From JANNRA01 sp031401035 (GTDB lineage: Bacteria; Desulfobacterota; Binatia; HRBIN30; CADEER01): a stretch of 35,406 bases of DNA. The notes under the pieces were generated by a model. It was not told the origin of the DNA. It saw only the letters and a list, made by a program, of their open reading frames with translations, and did no database searches. Each line of letters begins with the position of its first letter. Within the stretch, counting starts at the first letter, position 1. Shown here piece after piece: positions 17,116 through 24,492 of the stretch. Position numbers and translations under genes: made by a program. Location of the stretch: NCBI GenBank assembly GCA_031401035.1, contig JANNRA010000044.1, positions 1 through 35,406 of the forward strand. The letters run 5' to 3'.

Positions 17116-18020
17116 ATCGACTCGTCGAGGCAGCCGCGGGTGCTGACCCCCGGGCATCCGGCCATGCCCTGGCCGACTACTTGGCGCTGACCAAGCCGCG
17201 CTTGGTGCTGATGGTCGCCGTGACCACTGCCGCCGGCTTCTACCTCGGTGCGCCGGCGGCGATTGATCCTGTAAGGCTTCTCCACACGCTGCTCGGCACG
17301 GCGCTCGCCGCCGGCGGCGCTTTGGCGTTGAACCAGTATCTGGAACGCGACCTCGATGCGCGCATGGCGCGTACGCGGAGACGTCCGCTGCCGGCTGGGC
17401 GCCTTCAACCATTGCCGGCGCTGGCCTTCGGGGCGGGGCTGACCGTGCTCGGCCTGCTTGAGCTCCTCATCGCGGTGAACCCGCTCAGCAGCCTCGTGAC
17501 CGCCGTTACCTCGGCGGTCTACCTGTTTGCCTATACGCCACTTAAGCGCGTCTCGCCGCTGGCGACGCTGGTTGGTGCGATCCCGGGGGCGCTGCCGCCG
17601 GTGACCGGCTGGGTGGCTGCGCGCGGCGAGTTCGGCGACGGCGCGCTGGTCCTCTTCGCGATCTTGTTTCTGTGGCAGATCCCGCACTCGCTGGCGATTG
17701 CGCGCCTGTATGCCGACGACTATGCGGACGCGGGTTTCCGCCTGTTGCCGGTCGTCGAGCCGCACACCCGCCGTACCGAACGGGCGGTGGTCAGCTATAC
17801 CGCGGCCTTGGTCGCTGTCGGGCTGATGCCGACACTGCTCGGCATGGCGGGCCCGCTGTACTTCGTCGCCGCCGTGATCCTCGGCGGCCTGTTCTTCGTC
17901 GCCGCCGTCGGTTTTGCCGTCGGCCCCCCGGCAACAGGTGCGAAGTGGCTGTTGGTGGCGTCCTTGATCTACCTGCCGGCGCTGCTCCTGTTGATGGCGG
18001 TCGATCGCGCGGGGCACTGA
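17094..18020 (+). CDS. ctaB: Protoheme IX farnesyltransferase (heme O synthase)
   Basis: An integral membrane UbiA-family prenyltransferase that adds a farnesyl group to heme B, giving heme O for heme-copper oxidases. The first Asp-rich motif N80-x3-R84-D-x-D followed by MxRTxxRPLP (91-100) is complete. The YTPLKRVSPLATLVGAIPG block, the LFLWQIPHSLAIA block and the YADDYADAGF second motif region are present, among eight or nine hydrophobic segments. Length 308 aa (302 from the alternative ATG 17112). Neither start has a good ribosome-binding site; ATG 17112 overlaps the stop of the preceding fragment. The gene looks intact although its natural partners, the oxidase subunit genes, are reduced to scraps on the 3' side. 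It may serve an oxidase encoded elsewhere. Confidence 0.93.
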   Translation: MRLVSLMNRLVEAAAGADPRASGHALADYLALTKPRLVLMVAVTTAAGFYLGAPAAIDPVRLLHTLLGTALAAGGALALNQYLERDLDARMARTRRRPLPAGRLQPLPALAFGAGLTVLGLLELLIAVNPLSSLVTAVTSAVYLFAYTPLKRVSPLATLVGAIPGALPPVTGWVAARGEFGDGALVLFAILFLWQIPHSLAIARLYADDYADAGFRLLPVVEPHTRRTERAVVSYTAALVAVGLMPTLLGMAGPLYFVAAVILGGLFFVAAVGFAVGPPATGAKWLLVASLIYLPALLLLMAVDRAGH

Positions 18021-18040
18021 GCCAGCCCACCACGGGGGGC

Positions 18041-18249
18041 ATGTACGGCTGGTCGATCGTCCTGCAGGGGGCGTTACCGTGGTTCGTCATCCGCTATCGG
18101 CGCCGAAACCATCCACTGCCACGTATGCCCGCGGCGAGCCACGTGGCGAACCGGCCTGGCTGCTGATCGCAGTGGCCTTCGTGCTGGCGCTGGACTTCAG
18201 CCTCGATGCGGCGAGCGACGTCGTCTGGCGGACGGTGAAACTCGATACG
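18041..18249 (+). pseudogene. ctaC: Remnant of cytochrome c oxidase subunit II N-terminus
   Basis: Starting at ATG 18041 (after a GGGGGG run), one frame reads MYGWSIVLQG...PWFVIRYRRR, like the end of the first transmembrane helix of oxidase subunit II with its basic stop-transfer. The continuation EPAWLLIAVAFVLALDFSLD followed by AASDVVWRTVKLD, typical of the second helix, is in a different frame, so a frameshift lies near 18110-18140. After VKLDT (about 18249) the resemblance stops: no CuA-binding domain follows. The call rests on motif resemblance and on context between ctaB and a subunit III fragment. Confidence 0.5.
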
Positions 18250-18616
18250 TGGTGTCACCATGTGGTGGGCGCCCGGCGCGGCGCAGCTCGCCGCCATGGC
18301 ACGAGTCTGCGCTGGCAGGGGCTGATACTTGGGCTCGGCGTGACCTTCCTCGCCATCCAAGGTAGCGACTGGGTGCAGTTGGTTCGCTTCGGGCTGCGGC
18401 TCTCGTCGGGGGTTTACGATGGAATCTTGTACGCGCTCATCGGCATGCACGCAGTGCCCGTCGTGGTGGCGGTCCTGGTACTGGGCACCGTGTCGTGGCG
18501 GGCGCGCGCAGCGATGTACAGCGTCGCGCGACGGACGGATATTGAAGTGGGCCCCTCCATTGGCTTTTCGTGGTGAGCGTCTTGCCCCTCCTCTAGGTCG
18601 TGGTCTACCGGTGCTG
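18250..18616 (+). pseudogene. ctaE: Remnant of cytochrome c oxidase subunit III C-terminal half
   Basis: The frame open from 18079 to 18576 contains, after about 18250, HHVVGARRG..., then LGVTFLAIQGSDWVQLVRFG, LSSGVYDGILYALIGMHAVPV and RARAAMYSVARRTDIEV. These match the order of the last helices of heme-copper oxidase subunit III (FLxxQGxEW, SxVYGxxFYxLxGxHxxHV, ARRGxY). The expected final helix is found in a shifted frame (18552 onward: PLHWLFVVSVLPLL), then an in-frame TAG at 18594, then VVVYRCW. One frameshift and one nonsense codon therefore interrupt it. The N-terminal half and the whole subunit I gene are missing. Assignment is by motif order; confidence is moderate to good. Confidence 0.6.
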
Positions 18617-18835
18617 GTGCGCTCCGGTCGGTGGCAGAAAACGGCTGCGCGCGTCTTCTGGGCCGCAACCGGAGCGGAGCGCGTCGCGGCGTGCCCATCC
18701 TGCTTTGGCGCCAGCGAGGGGCGGGTACTGGACATATACTTCGTCAGCGCCGCCCTGCGGTCGCTGCTGCCGTTCGCGATCGGCGACGGCAGCGTCTGGT
18801 GGTGGCGACGCGCCCCTGTGGGGATGGCGTCATGA
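18617..18835 (+). CDS. Putative small membrane protein with CPxC motif, upstream of SCO1
   Basis: A possible 72-aa protein beginning at GTG 18617 (another GTG is at 18611). Residues around ACPSCFGASEGR precede a single hydrophobic segment IYFVSAALRSLLPFAIGDGSVWWW ending in Arg residues (quoted here only as SAALRSLLPFAIG and VWWWRR). Small proteins of this CPxC-helix-WW-RRR form are, to my recollection, found beside oxidase and SCO genes in deltaproteobacterial genomes; I cannot name a family. The stop codon overlaps the SCO1 ATG as ATGA, a sign of translational coupling and the best argument that this frame was or is real. No ribosome-binding site is visible and the gene lies in an eroded stretch, so it may be another remnant. 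Confidence 0.42.
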   Translation: MRSGRWQKTAARVFWAATGAERVAACPSCFGASEGRVLDIYFVSAALRSLLPFAIGDGSVWWWRRAPVGMAS

Positions 18836-19476
18836 GCGGCACGAGCGTTGCGTCGCCAGCCGCGGCGCGCGCCATCTGGGGCGGGTTGATCGCCGTGATG
18901 GGCCTGGTCGGTGTCGTGGCGTATCTCTCGCCAGGGCGTCAGGCGGCGACGCTGCCCGTGCTCGGGGAGGTGCCCGCATTTTCGCTCACCGAGCGGTCTG
19001 GGCGGGTGCTGACACGGGCCGACCTCGACGGCGCTCCCTGGGTCGCGGATTTTATTTTCACGCGCTGCACGGGGATGTGCCCGGCGCTCTCGACGCGCAT
19101 GGCGGAGATCCGTCGACGCGCCGGCGAGGCGGGCATCAAGGCGCGCTTCGTCTCGTTCAGCGTCGATCCCGTGCACGATACGCCGGCCGTGCTGCAGGAG
19201 TATGCGCGGCGGTTCGGCGCCGACGGCGCCGACTGGCTGTTTCTCACCGGTGATCGCGACGCCTTGCACGCGCTCATCGGCCGGGGATTCCGGCTCAGCG
19301 TCGCCGAGCGCTCGCCGGAGGCGGCCGCCGCGGACGGTGGGGAGCTGATCGCGCACAGCGACCGGTTCGTTCTGGTCGATGGGTCCGGGCAGATCCGCGG
19401 CTACTATCACGGGACCGACCCCGGCGCGGTGGATGCCGTGCTGCGCGATCTGGCGGCGGTTGCCGCCGCTGGTTGA
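18832..19476 (+). CDS. SCO1/SenC/PrrC-family copper chaperone
   Basis: A membrane-anchored thioredoxin-fold protein that delivers copper to the CuA centre of cytochrome c oxidase subunit II. Length 214 aa. Residues 15-33 form an N-terminal anchor (IWGGLIAVMGLVGVVAYL), then the fold begins with PAFSLTERSG. The copper ligands are intact: C79-x3-C83 in TRCTGMCP and H175 in AHSDRFVLVD. SVDPVHDTP (110-118) is also family-typical. ATG 18832 overlaps the preceding stop by four bases. A CGGCGG-TTG-CCGCCG hairpin in the last codons (19453-19469) may help end transcription before the convergent gene 2 bp away. It is oddly left without its client subunits, which are fragmentary just upstream. Confidence 0.92.
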   Translation: MSGTSVASPAAARAIWGGLIAVMGLVGVVAYLSPGRQAATLPVLGEVPAFSLTERSGRVLTRADLDGAPWVADFIFTRCTGMCPALSTRMAEIRRRAGEAGIKARFVSFSVDPVHDTPAVLQEYARRFGADGADWLFLTGDRDALHALIGRGFRLSVAERSPEAAAADGGELIAHSDRFVLVDGSGQIRGYYHGTDPGAVDAVLRDLAAVAAAG

Positions 19477-19478
19477 CC

Positions 19479-20084
19479 TCAGCGCCGCGCCGCGCCGCGC
19501 TCGATGGCCGCGCGCAGCTCGTCATAGGTGCGCGTGACCGGGAACTGCGGGAACTCCTTGGCGACATTGTCGGGCGGCCGGAAGAAAATGCCGGCATCCG
19601 CCTCGGCGAGCATGGAGGTGTCGTTGTACGAATCGCCCGCCGCGACGACATCGAAGTTGAGTAGTTTCAGCGCCATCACGGCGCGCCGCTTGCCGTCCTG
19701 GATGCGCAGGCGGTAGCCGATGACGCGCTGCTCATCGTCGAGCAGCAGCGAGTGGCAGAAGAGGGTCGGGTGGCCGAGCTGCTCCATCAAGGGGGCGGCA
19801 AACTCGTAGAAGGTGTCCGAGAGGATCAAGACCTGGTGCTCGCCACGCAGCCAGGTGAGGAACTCGCGCGCGCCGTCGAGCGGTCCCATGCGTCGAATCA
19901 CCTGCTGCAGATCGGGAAGGCCGAGCCCATGCTGATCGAGGATGGCGATGCGGTGGCGCATCAGCTTATCGTAATCCGGTTCGTCGCGCGTCGTGATGCG
20001 CAGCGCCTCGATGCCGGTGGCGTCGGCGACGTTGATCCAGATCTCTGGGACGAGGACTCCCTCCAAGTCGAGGCAAGCGATCAT
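19479..20084 (-). CDS. thrH: HAD-superfamily phosphatase, ThrH-like (phosphoserine phosphatase/homoserine phosphotransferase)
   Basis: A 201-aa cytoplasmic HAD enzyme very similar over its whole length, from memory, to Pseudomonas ThrH, a phosphoserine phosphatase that can transfer phosphate to homoserine. HAD motif I is the ThrH-type DLEGVLVPE (residues 6-14), with D6 as nucleophile and Glu rather than the usual second Asp at position 8. Motif II is LILSDTFYEF, and motif III/IV is AAGDSYNDTSML. The terminal EFPQFPVTRTYDEL also matches ThrH. ATG 20084 has GAGG 6 nt upstream; the frame extends 12 codons further but without support. It is last in a run of minus-strand genes that also includes the beta-helix protein and FabD, and is convergent with SCO1. 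Confidence 0.92.
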   Translation of the reverse strand: MIACLDLEGVLVPEIWINVADATGIEALRITTRDEPDYDKLMRHRIAILDQHGLGLPDLQQVIRRMGPLDGAREFLTWLRGEHQVLILSDTFYEFAAPLMEQLGHPTLFCHSLLLDDEQRVIGYRLRIQDGKRRAVMALKLLNFDVVAAGDSYNDTSMLAEADAGIFFRPPDNVAKEFPQFPVTRTYDELRAAIERGAARR

Positions 20085-20153
20085 GCGCGCCTCGCTAGCC
20101 GAGCGTGCGCGCGGGCGCAAGGAAGGCTGAGGCAGTGTCAGCGACAGGCAGGC

Positions 20154-22115
20154 TCAGGCGGGTGGCGCCGCTCGACAGAATGTGGCGCGTCCAAAGCCGC
20201 GCGACCAACGAGTGCGCGCCGCCACCGTGACCGGCGAGACACAGGTGAACGGGGCGCGGACGACGAGCATGGTCGGCGTTGCCGCTACCACCTCGGCGGG
20301 CGAGCGCTCGATCATGACGCAGTTGCCGCGCACCGGTCGGCAGGTGTTGGCTGCGGCGATGCCCGCGCAGCCTTGGCCGGAACCGCCGATCGCGTCGAAG
20401 CCCTCGCCGTAGATGCGCACCAGGTCGCCCGCGGCCGCGAAGGGCGGTTCGATCGAGGTGATGCGAGGTGCCTGACGTTGCGGCGTGGTCATCGCAGGGG
20501 CCAGGGCGACGGTCGAGCCGACGCCGGCGCGGAAGACATCGAGAGCGCGGACCGCGGCGAGGTCGCACGGCACGGTGTGGCCGCAATGCTCCCACGCGTT
20601 GCCGGCGGCCGCGAGCGGGCCGGCGGTTTCGTTGCGCAGATTTGATGCGCCCAGGGTAGCCAGGTCCCCGTTGAAGGCGAAGGCATTGCGGCCCGGCGCC
20701 GCGGCGGTGCCGAAGGCGCCGAGCGAAGTATCCCCGACCACTGCGCCGCCGTCGACGTTGTGGACGATGGCGAGCCCGGTCGCGTCGACCCGGGCGCTGC
20801 GACCAGCGGCATCGAGTACAGCGAGGCCGACGCCGTTGGCGCGCCCCGGGGTGCCGTTGCCGCAGAGGAAATCGTCGCGCAGGGTCGCCACCGACAGGCT
20901 GCGCACCGATATGCCGCGCAGCGCGTTGTCGAGGCACAGGTTACCGCGCGTCTCGAGCCGAGCGGGGTCGCTGGTCCCGGGGCGGGCGCCGTTGGCGGCG
21001 ATGCCGCTTGCCGTGGGGGTGCCCCGGTTGGACGTGACGACGTTCGCGCGCGCCGTCAGGCTGCCGCTGAGCGTCGCCTGCATGCCACCATCGGCGTTGT
21101 CCTCCGCGCGCGAGTACTCGACGACGGCGACGCCGCCATCGGACACCTTGATTCCCTTGTCGCGGGCTCCACGCACCTCGCTGCGACGCACGACGTTTGC
21201 GGCGCCGGCGCCAGCGAAGTCGCGGATGGCGATTCCGTCGTCGCCGCAGACGCCGCGCGGCGCGCTCGGCGATGGGACACGGCAGATGCCCTCGAGCAGG
21301 CAGCCGGTCTCGCCGCCGACCTGGCAGATGTCCTGCGCTCGCCCGATGACCAGGAGGTCTTCGAGCCGATTCGCGTTCGCGTCCGGACCATCGACCAGCA
21401 GGGAGTCGCTGTCGCCGCCGACGTTGGCGAGAGCCAGGCCGGCGAGGCGATTGCCGGCGCTGGTGATGCGCAGCGCCGCGTTGTTGAGTCCGTTAGCATC
21501 GATTGTGCGAGTATGCGGGCGGCCTTCGAGGTCGAAGCCGTCGACTGTCACCGCCCCGCCGAACAGCGGCGGGAGGGCGGTGGCCAGCACGACTCTCCCC
21601 GCCAGATCGGGGGCAAACTGAACGAGCGCGGGTTTCGCCGCGATGTTCGCCCTGGCCAGGGCGGCTCGCAGGCAGCCGACACAGCCGGGGGCATCGAGCA
21701 GCGTGTCGACGGTGCGTACGCTGGCGAACATCGGCCAGGTCAGCGATTGCACGCCGGCCTCACGGGCCAGCAGGAGAGAGGGGCGGGACTGGAGCTGACC
21801 AGCCGCGTCGCCGGTGTCGAGATAGATGCGGTGGGTCCAGCGTCCCGGACGCAGGCCGAAGAGACTCGTGACGCACGACCTGGGCGTCGCGGGGTCGCAT
21901 GCGACCGCGACGAGATAGCCCGGGCGGAGCGCCCGATCATCGCAGGATGCCTCTGTCAGCGTGCCCCAGACGACGGCATTGCCAGGTCGGGCGCCGACGG
22001 GCGGGGCAACGGCCACGGTCAGGTCGGCGCCCGCCGGTGGGCACGGCGTCGCTGCCGCGCTGTGCACGGCCAGCAGGCCGGCCGCGCACAGCGCGCGGAG
22101 GAACGGGGGACTCAC
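20154..22115 (-). CDS. Secreted parallel beta-helix protein with C-terminal IPT/TIG domain
   Basis: A 653-aa exported protein of unknown substrate. A signal peptide (RALCAAGLLAVHSAAA, residues 7-22) is followed by a Cys-bearing beta-rich domain to about residue 150. From about 155 to 520 the sequence has the short repeating turns of a right-handed parallel beta-helix (ITSAGNRLAGLAL, VVRRSEVRGARDKGIKVSDGG in pieces: NVVRRSEVRG, DKGIKVSDGG), as in pectate-lyase-like and NosD-like proteins. From about 548, APRITSIEPPFAAAGD...RIYGEGF is an IPT/TIG immunoglobulin-like domain. The GTG at 22115 is the only start giving the complete signal peptide; no clear ribosome-binding site precedes it. It resembles the beta-helix part of the 1311-aa protein in style only. 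Confidence 0.8.
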   Translation of the reverse strand: MSPPFLRALCAAGLLAVHSAAATPCPPAGADLTVAVAPPVGARPGNAVVWGTLTEASCDDRALRPGYLVAVACDPATPRSCVTSLFGLRPGRWTHRIYLDTGDAAGQLQSRPSLLLAREAGVQSLTWPMFASVRTVDTLLDAPGCVGCLRAALARANIAAKPALVQFAPDLAGRVVLATALPPLFGGAVTVDGFDLEGRPHTRTIDANGLNNAALRITSAGNRLAGLALANVGGDSDSLLVDGPDANANRLEDLLVIGRAQDICQVGGETGCLLEGICRVPSPSAPRGVCGDDGIAIRDFAGAGAANVVRRSEVRGARDKGIKVSDGGVAVVEYSRAEDNADGGMQATLSGSLTARANVVTSNRGTPTASGIAANGARPGTSDPARLETRGNLCLDNALRGISVRSLSVATLRDDFLCGNGTPGRANGVGLAVLDAAGRSARVDATGLAIVHNVDGGAVVGDTSLGAFGTAAAPGRNAFAFNGDLATLGASNLRNETAGPLAAAGNAWEHCGHTVPCDLAAVRALDVFRAGVGSTVALAPAMTTPQRQAPRITSIEPPFAAAGDLVRIYGEGFDAIGGSGQGCAGIAAANTCRPVRGNCVMIERSPAEVVAATPTMLVVRAPFTCVSPVTVAARTRWSRGFGRATFCRAAPPA

Positions 22116-22162
22116 GCCGTCAGGCTGGACGGGTGGCCGCCTTGGCGCAAGCCGCGTCGACG

Positions 22163-23080
22163 TCAGGCGGTGAGCTGGGCTCGCGCCGCGTCGAGGCTCG
22201 CCGCGTCGCCCACTTGCAGGCGCTGAACGCTGTGGTCGATGCGGCGGATCAGGCCGCTCAGCACCGCACCTGGGCCGACTTCGACACAGGTTGTGAGGCG
22301 CTCGTCGGTGATCATGCGTCGTACCAGATCACTCCAGCGGACCGTCCGACTCACCTGACGCGCCAGCGCGTCGCGCACGGCGGCGGCGGTGCTGACGCGC
22401 GCCGCATCCACATTGCAGTAAACTGGCAGCCGAGGGGCGGCGATTGACAGCGCGTCGAGATCGAGACGCAAGCGGGCCTCGGCGGGCGCCATGAGACGGC
22501 AATGGAATGGGGCGCTCACGGGCAGCTCGATTGCCTGCCGTGCCCCGGCCGCGGCGGCGACCCGCCGAGTTGCCGCGGCGGCGCCGGCAATGACGATCTG
22601 GCCGGGGGCGTTGTCGTTGGCGATGTCGACCGCGCCGCCGTCGGCGGCGATGGCGGCGGCGACGGCGGCCGGGTCCGCGCCGAGCAGGACCAACATCGCC
22701 CCCTCGCCCTCCGGGACGGCCTCCTGCATATAGCAGCCGCGCTTGTGAACCAGCTGGATGGCGTCACGGAATGTCAGCGAGCCGGCCGCAACCAGGGCCG
22801 AGTACTCGCCAAGACTGTGACCGGCGACGACGGCGGGCTCGAGCGCGAGGGTGCGATACGCTGCGATGCTGACGAGCAGGATGGCCGGTTGGGTGTGCGC
22901 GGTTTGCCGGAGCGTCGCCTCGGGACCCTCAAGGACGATGCGGGAAAGCGAGAAGCCAAGCGCCTCGTCGGCTTCGGAAAACAAGTCGCGCGCGATCGGG
23001 GATCGGGCACGCAGATCAGCTCCCATGCCGACGGATTGGGAGCCCTGGCCGGGGAAGACAAAGGCGACGGACGTCAGCAT
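22163..23080 (-). CDS. fabD: Malonyl-CoA:ACP transacylase
   Basis: A 305-aa cytoplasmic enzyme that loads malonyl groups onto acyl carrier protein for fatty acid synthesis. It has the N-terminal FPGQGSQ (9-15), the nucleophile elbow GHSLGEY with S89, R114 in the malonyl-carboxylate-binding KRG segment and catalytic H193 in APFHCRLM. Length is standard. ATG 23080 begins directly at MLTSVAFVFPGQGSQ; only a weak ribosome-binding site is seen. The usual fab neighbours (fabH, fabG, acpP, fabF) are absent; the gene instead follows fructose-bisphosphate aldolase by 32 bp on the same strand and may be cotranscribed with it. Confidence 0.96.
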   Translation of the reverse strand: MLTSVAFVFPGQGSQSVGMGADLRARSPIARDLFSEADEALGFSLSRIVLEGPEATLRQTAHTQPAILLVSIAAYRTLALEPAVVAGHSLGEYSALVAAGSLTFRDAIQLVHKRGCYMQEAVPEGEGAMLVLLGADPAAVAAAIAADGGAVDIANDNAPGQIVIAGAAAATRRVAAAAGARQAIELPVSAPFHCRLMAPAEARLRLDLDALSIAAPRLPVYCNVDAARVSTAAAVRDALARQVSRTVRWSDLVRRMITDERLTTCVEVGPGAVLSGLIRRIDHSVQRLQVGDAASLDAARAQLTA

Positions 23081-23112
23081 AGCGGCCGCGCCTGGCGTGA
23101 CACTGGTCGCAC

Positions 23113-24165
23113 TCAGGCGACGGTGATTGCAGGATCGAGATAGATGTCCTGAATCAGATTCAGCAGCTTGACGCCTTCGTCCATCGGCCGCTGGAAGGCC
23201 TTGCGTCCGGAGATCAGCCCCATGCCACCGGCGCGCTTGTTGATGACCGCGGTTCGCGCCGCGTCCTCGAAGTCGCTGGCGCCCGCTGACGCACCGCCGG
23301 AGTTGATCAGGCCGATGCGGCCCATGTAGCAGCCAGCCACTTGATAGCGGGTCAGGTCGATCGGGTGCGGGCTGGTCAGCTTCTCGTACACCAGCTTGCT
23401 GGTCTTGCCGAAGTTCAGCGCCGTGAACCCGCCGTTGGTTTCCGCCGCCTTTTGCTTGATGATGTCGGCCTCGATCGTCACCCCGAGGTGGTTGGCCTGG
23501 CTCGTGAGGTCGGCCGCGACGTGGTAGTCAACGCCGTCTTTATTGAAGGCGTTGTTGCGCAGGTAGCACCACAGGACCGTTGCCATGCCGAGCTCATGGG
23601 CATGCTGGAATGCCAGCGCGACCTCCTGGATTTGGCGAGCGGACTCCTCGGAGCCGAAGTAGATCGTGGCGCCGACGGCAGCGCAGCCCATGTCCGCGGC
23701 CTGTTCGACGTGCGCGAACATGATCTGATCGAACGTGTTCGGGTATGTCAGCAGCTCGTTGTGGTTGAGCTTCATGAGGAATGGGATCTTGTGTGCGTAC
23801 TTCCGCGCCACCGCGCCGAGCACGCCGAGCGTCGTTGCCACCGCGTTACAGCCGCCCGCGATGGCGAGGCGCACGATGTTTTCCGGGTCGAAGTAGGCAG
23901 GATTGGGGGCGAACGATGCGCCGGCACTGTGTTCGATGCCCTGGTCGACCGGCAGAATCGATAGATAGCCCGTCCCGCCGAGACGCCCGTGGTCGAAGAT
24001 CGCCTGCAGGTTGCGGAGGACCGGGATGCTGCGATCGCTCGCGGCGAGGACCCGATCGACGTAGTCCGGGCCAGGCAAGTTGAGCAGGCTGCGGTCGATG
24101 GTCGTACAGTGATGGGTGAGCAGCGACTCGGCTGCGGTGCCGAGCAGGTCGCTGATGTGCGTCAT
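23113..24165 (-). CDS. fbaB: Fructose-bisphosphate aldolase class I (DhnA/FbaB type)
   Basis: A glycolytic/gluconeogenic aldolase that interconverts fructose-1,6-bisphosphate with glyceraldehyde-3-phosphate and dihydroxyacetone phosphate through a Schiff base. The 350-aa length equals that of E. coli FbaB. Conserved blocks TGYLSILPVDQGIEHSAG (65-82), KLNHNE (132-137), GATIYFGSEES and GVDYHVAADLT are present. K237 in IIKQKAAETNGG is the expected Schiff-base lysine. LINSGGASAG and AVINKRAGGMGLI follow. The start is ATG 24165, with GAGGAGG 9 nt upstream; a longer frame to 24249 lacks such a site. It is divergent from tRNA-Leu, and a perfect 15-bp palindrome lies between them. Confidence 0.97.
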   Translation of the reverse strand: MTHISDLLGTAAESLLTHHCTTIDRSLLNLPGPDYVDRVLAASDRSIPVLRNLQAIFDHGRLGGTGYLSILPVDQGIEHSAGASFAPNPAYFDPENIVRLAIAGGCNAVATTLGVLGAVARKYAHKIPFLMKLNHNELLTYPNTFDQIMFAHVEQAADMGCAAVGATIYFGSEESARQIQEVALAFQHAHELGMATVLWCYLRNNAFNKDGVDYHVAADLTSQANHLGVTIEADIIKQKAAETNGGFTALNFGKTSKLVYEKLTSPHPIDLTRYQVAGCYMGRIGLINSGGASAGASDFEDAARTAVINKRAGGMGLISGRKAFQRPMDEGVKLLNLIQDIYLDPAITVA

Positions 24166-24281
24166 GGGGCTCAATCCTCCTCGCGCCCGGCGCGGGACGC
24201 GGCTGCGTGCGAACCAACCGGACTTACGATGATTCCCGCGCCCGGGCAAGATCGTTGGGCATCCAGTTTGAGACCCGTTAT

Positions 24282-24296
24282 TGCGACAGTGTCGCA
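24282..24296. promoter_or_regulatory. Perfect palindrome TGCGACA-G-TGTCGCA between fbaB and tRNA-Leu
   Basis: Two 7-bp arms around a single G, typical in size of a dimeric-regulator operator. It overlaps the TTGCGA (24281-24286) that could serve as -35 for tRNA-Leu, with TACACG (24305-24310) as a weak -10, and it lies 117 bp upstream of the fbaB start. The cognate regulator is unknown. Confidence 0.4.
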
Positions 24297-24337
24297 GCGC
24301 CTGCTACACGGGCCCTTGGCCAGGTTTCCGCGGGCGC

Positions 24338-24419
24338 GCGAGAGTGGCGGAACTGGTAGACGCGCTAGACTTAGGATCTAGTGGGGCGACCCGTGGGGGT
24401 TCGAATCCCCCCTCTCGCA
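24338..24419 (+). tRNA. tRNA-Leu (anticodon UAG)
   Basis: A complete class II cloverleaf: acceptor GCGAGAG/CTCTCGC, discriminator A, anticodon stem CTAGA/TCTAG with loop CTTAGGA (anticodon TAG at 24372-24374), a short variable arm and T-arm GGGGGTTCGAATCCCCC. CCA is not encoded. It lies 73 bp before tig and may be transcribed with it. Confidence 0.97.
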
Positions 24420-24492
24420 CTCGCTCCGCGCCCGCAGCACCGATGTTTTCTTGAAACGCCGGGGTGATCCCGTTACTCATGGAGCGGTCCTG

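Noticed and set aside
20485..22226. Long plus-strand frames of 378 and 488 codons over the beta-helix gene
   Set aside because: No start signals or motifs; the minus strand encodes a signal peptide and beta-helix/IPT domains.
24338..24419. Integrated element using tRNA-Leu as attachment site
   Set aside because: No repeat of the tRNA 3' end and no integrase nearby; tig follows directly.
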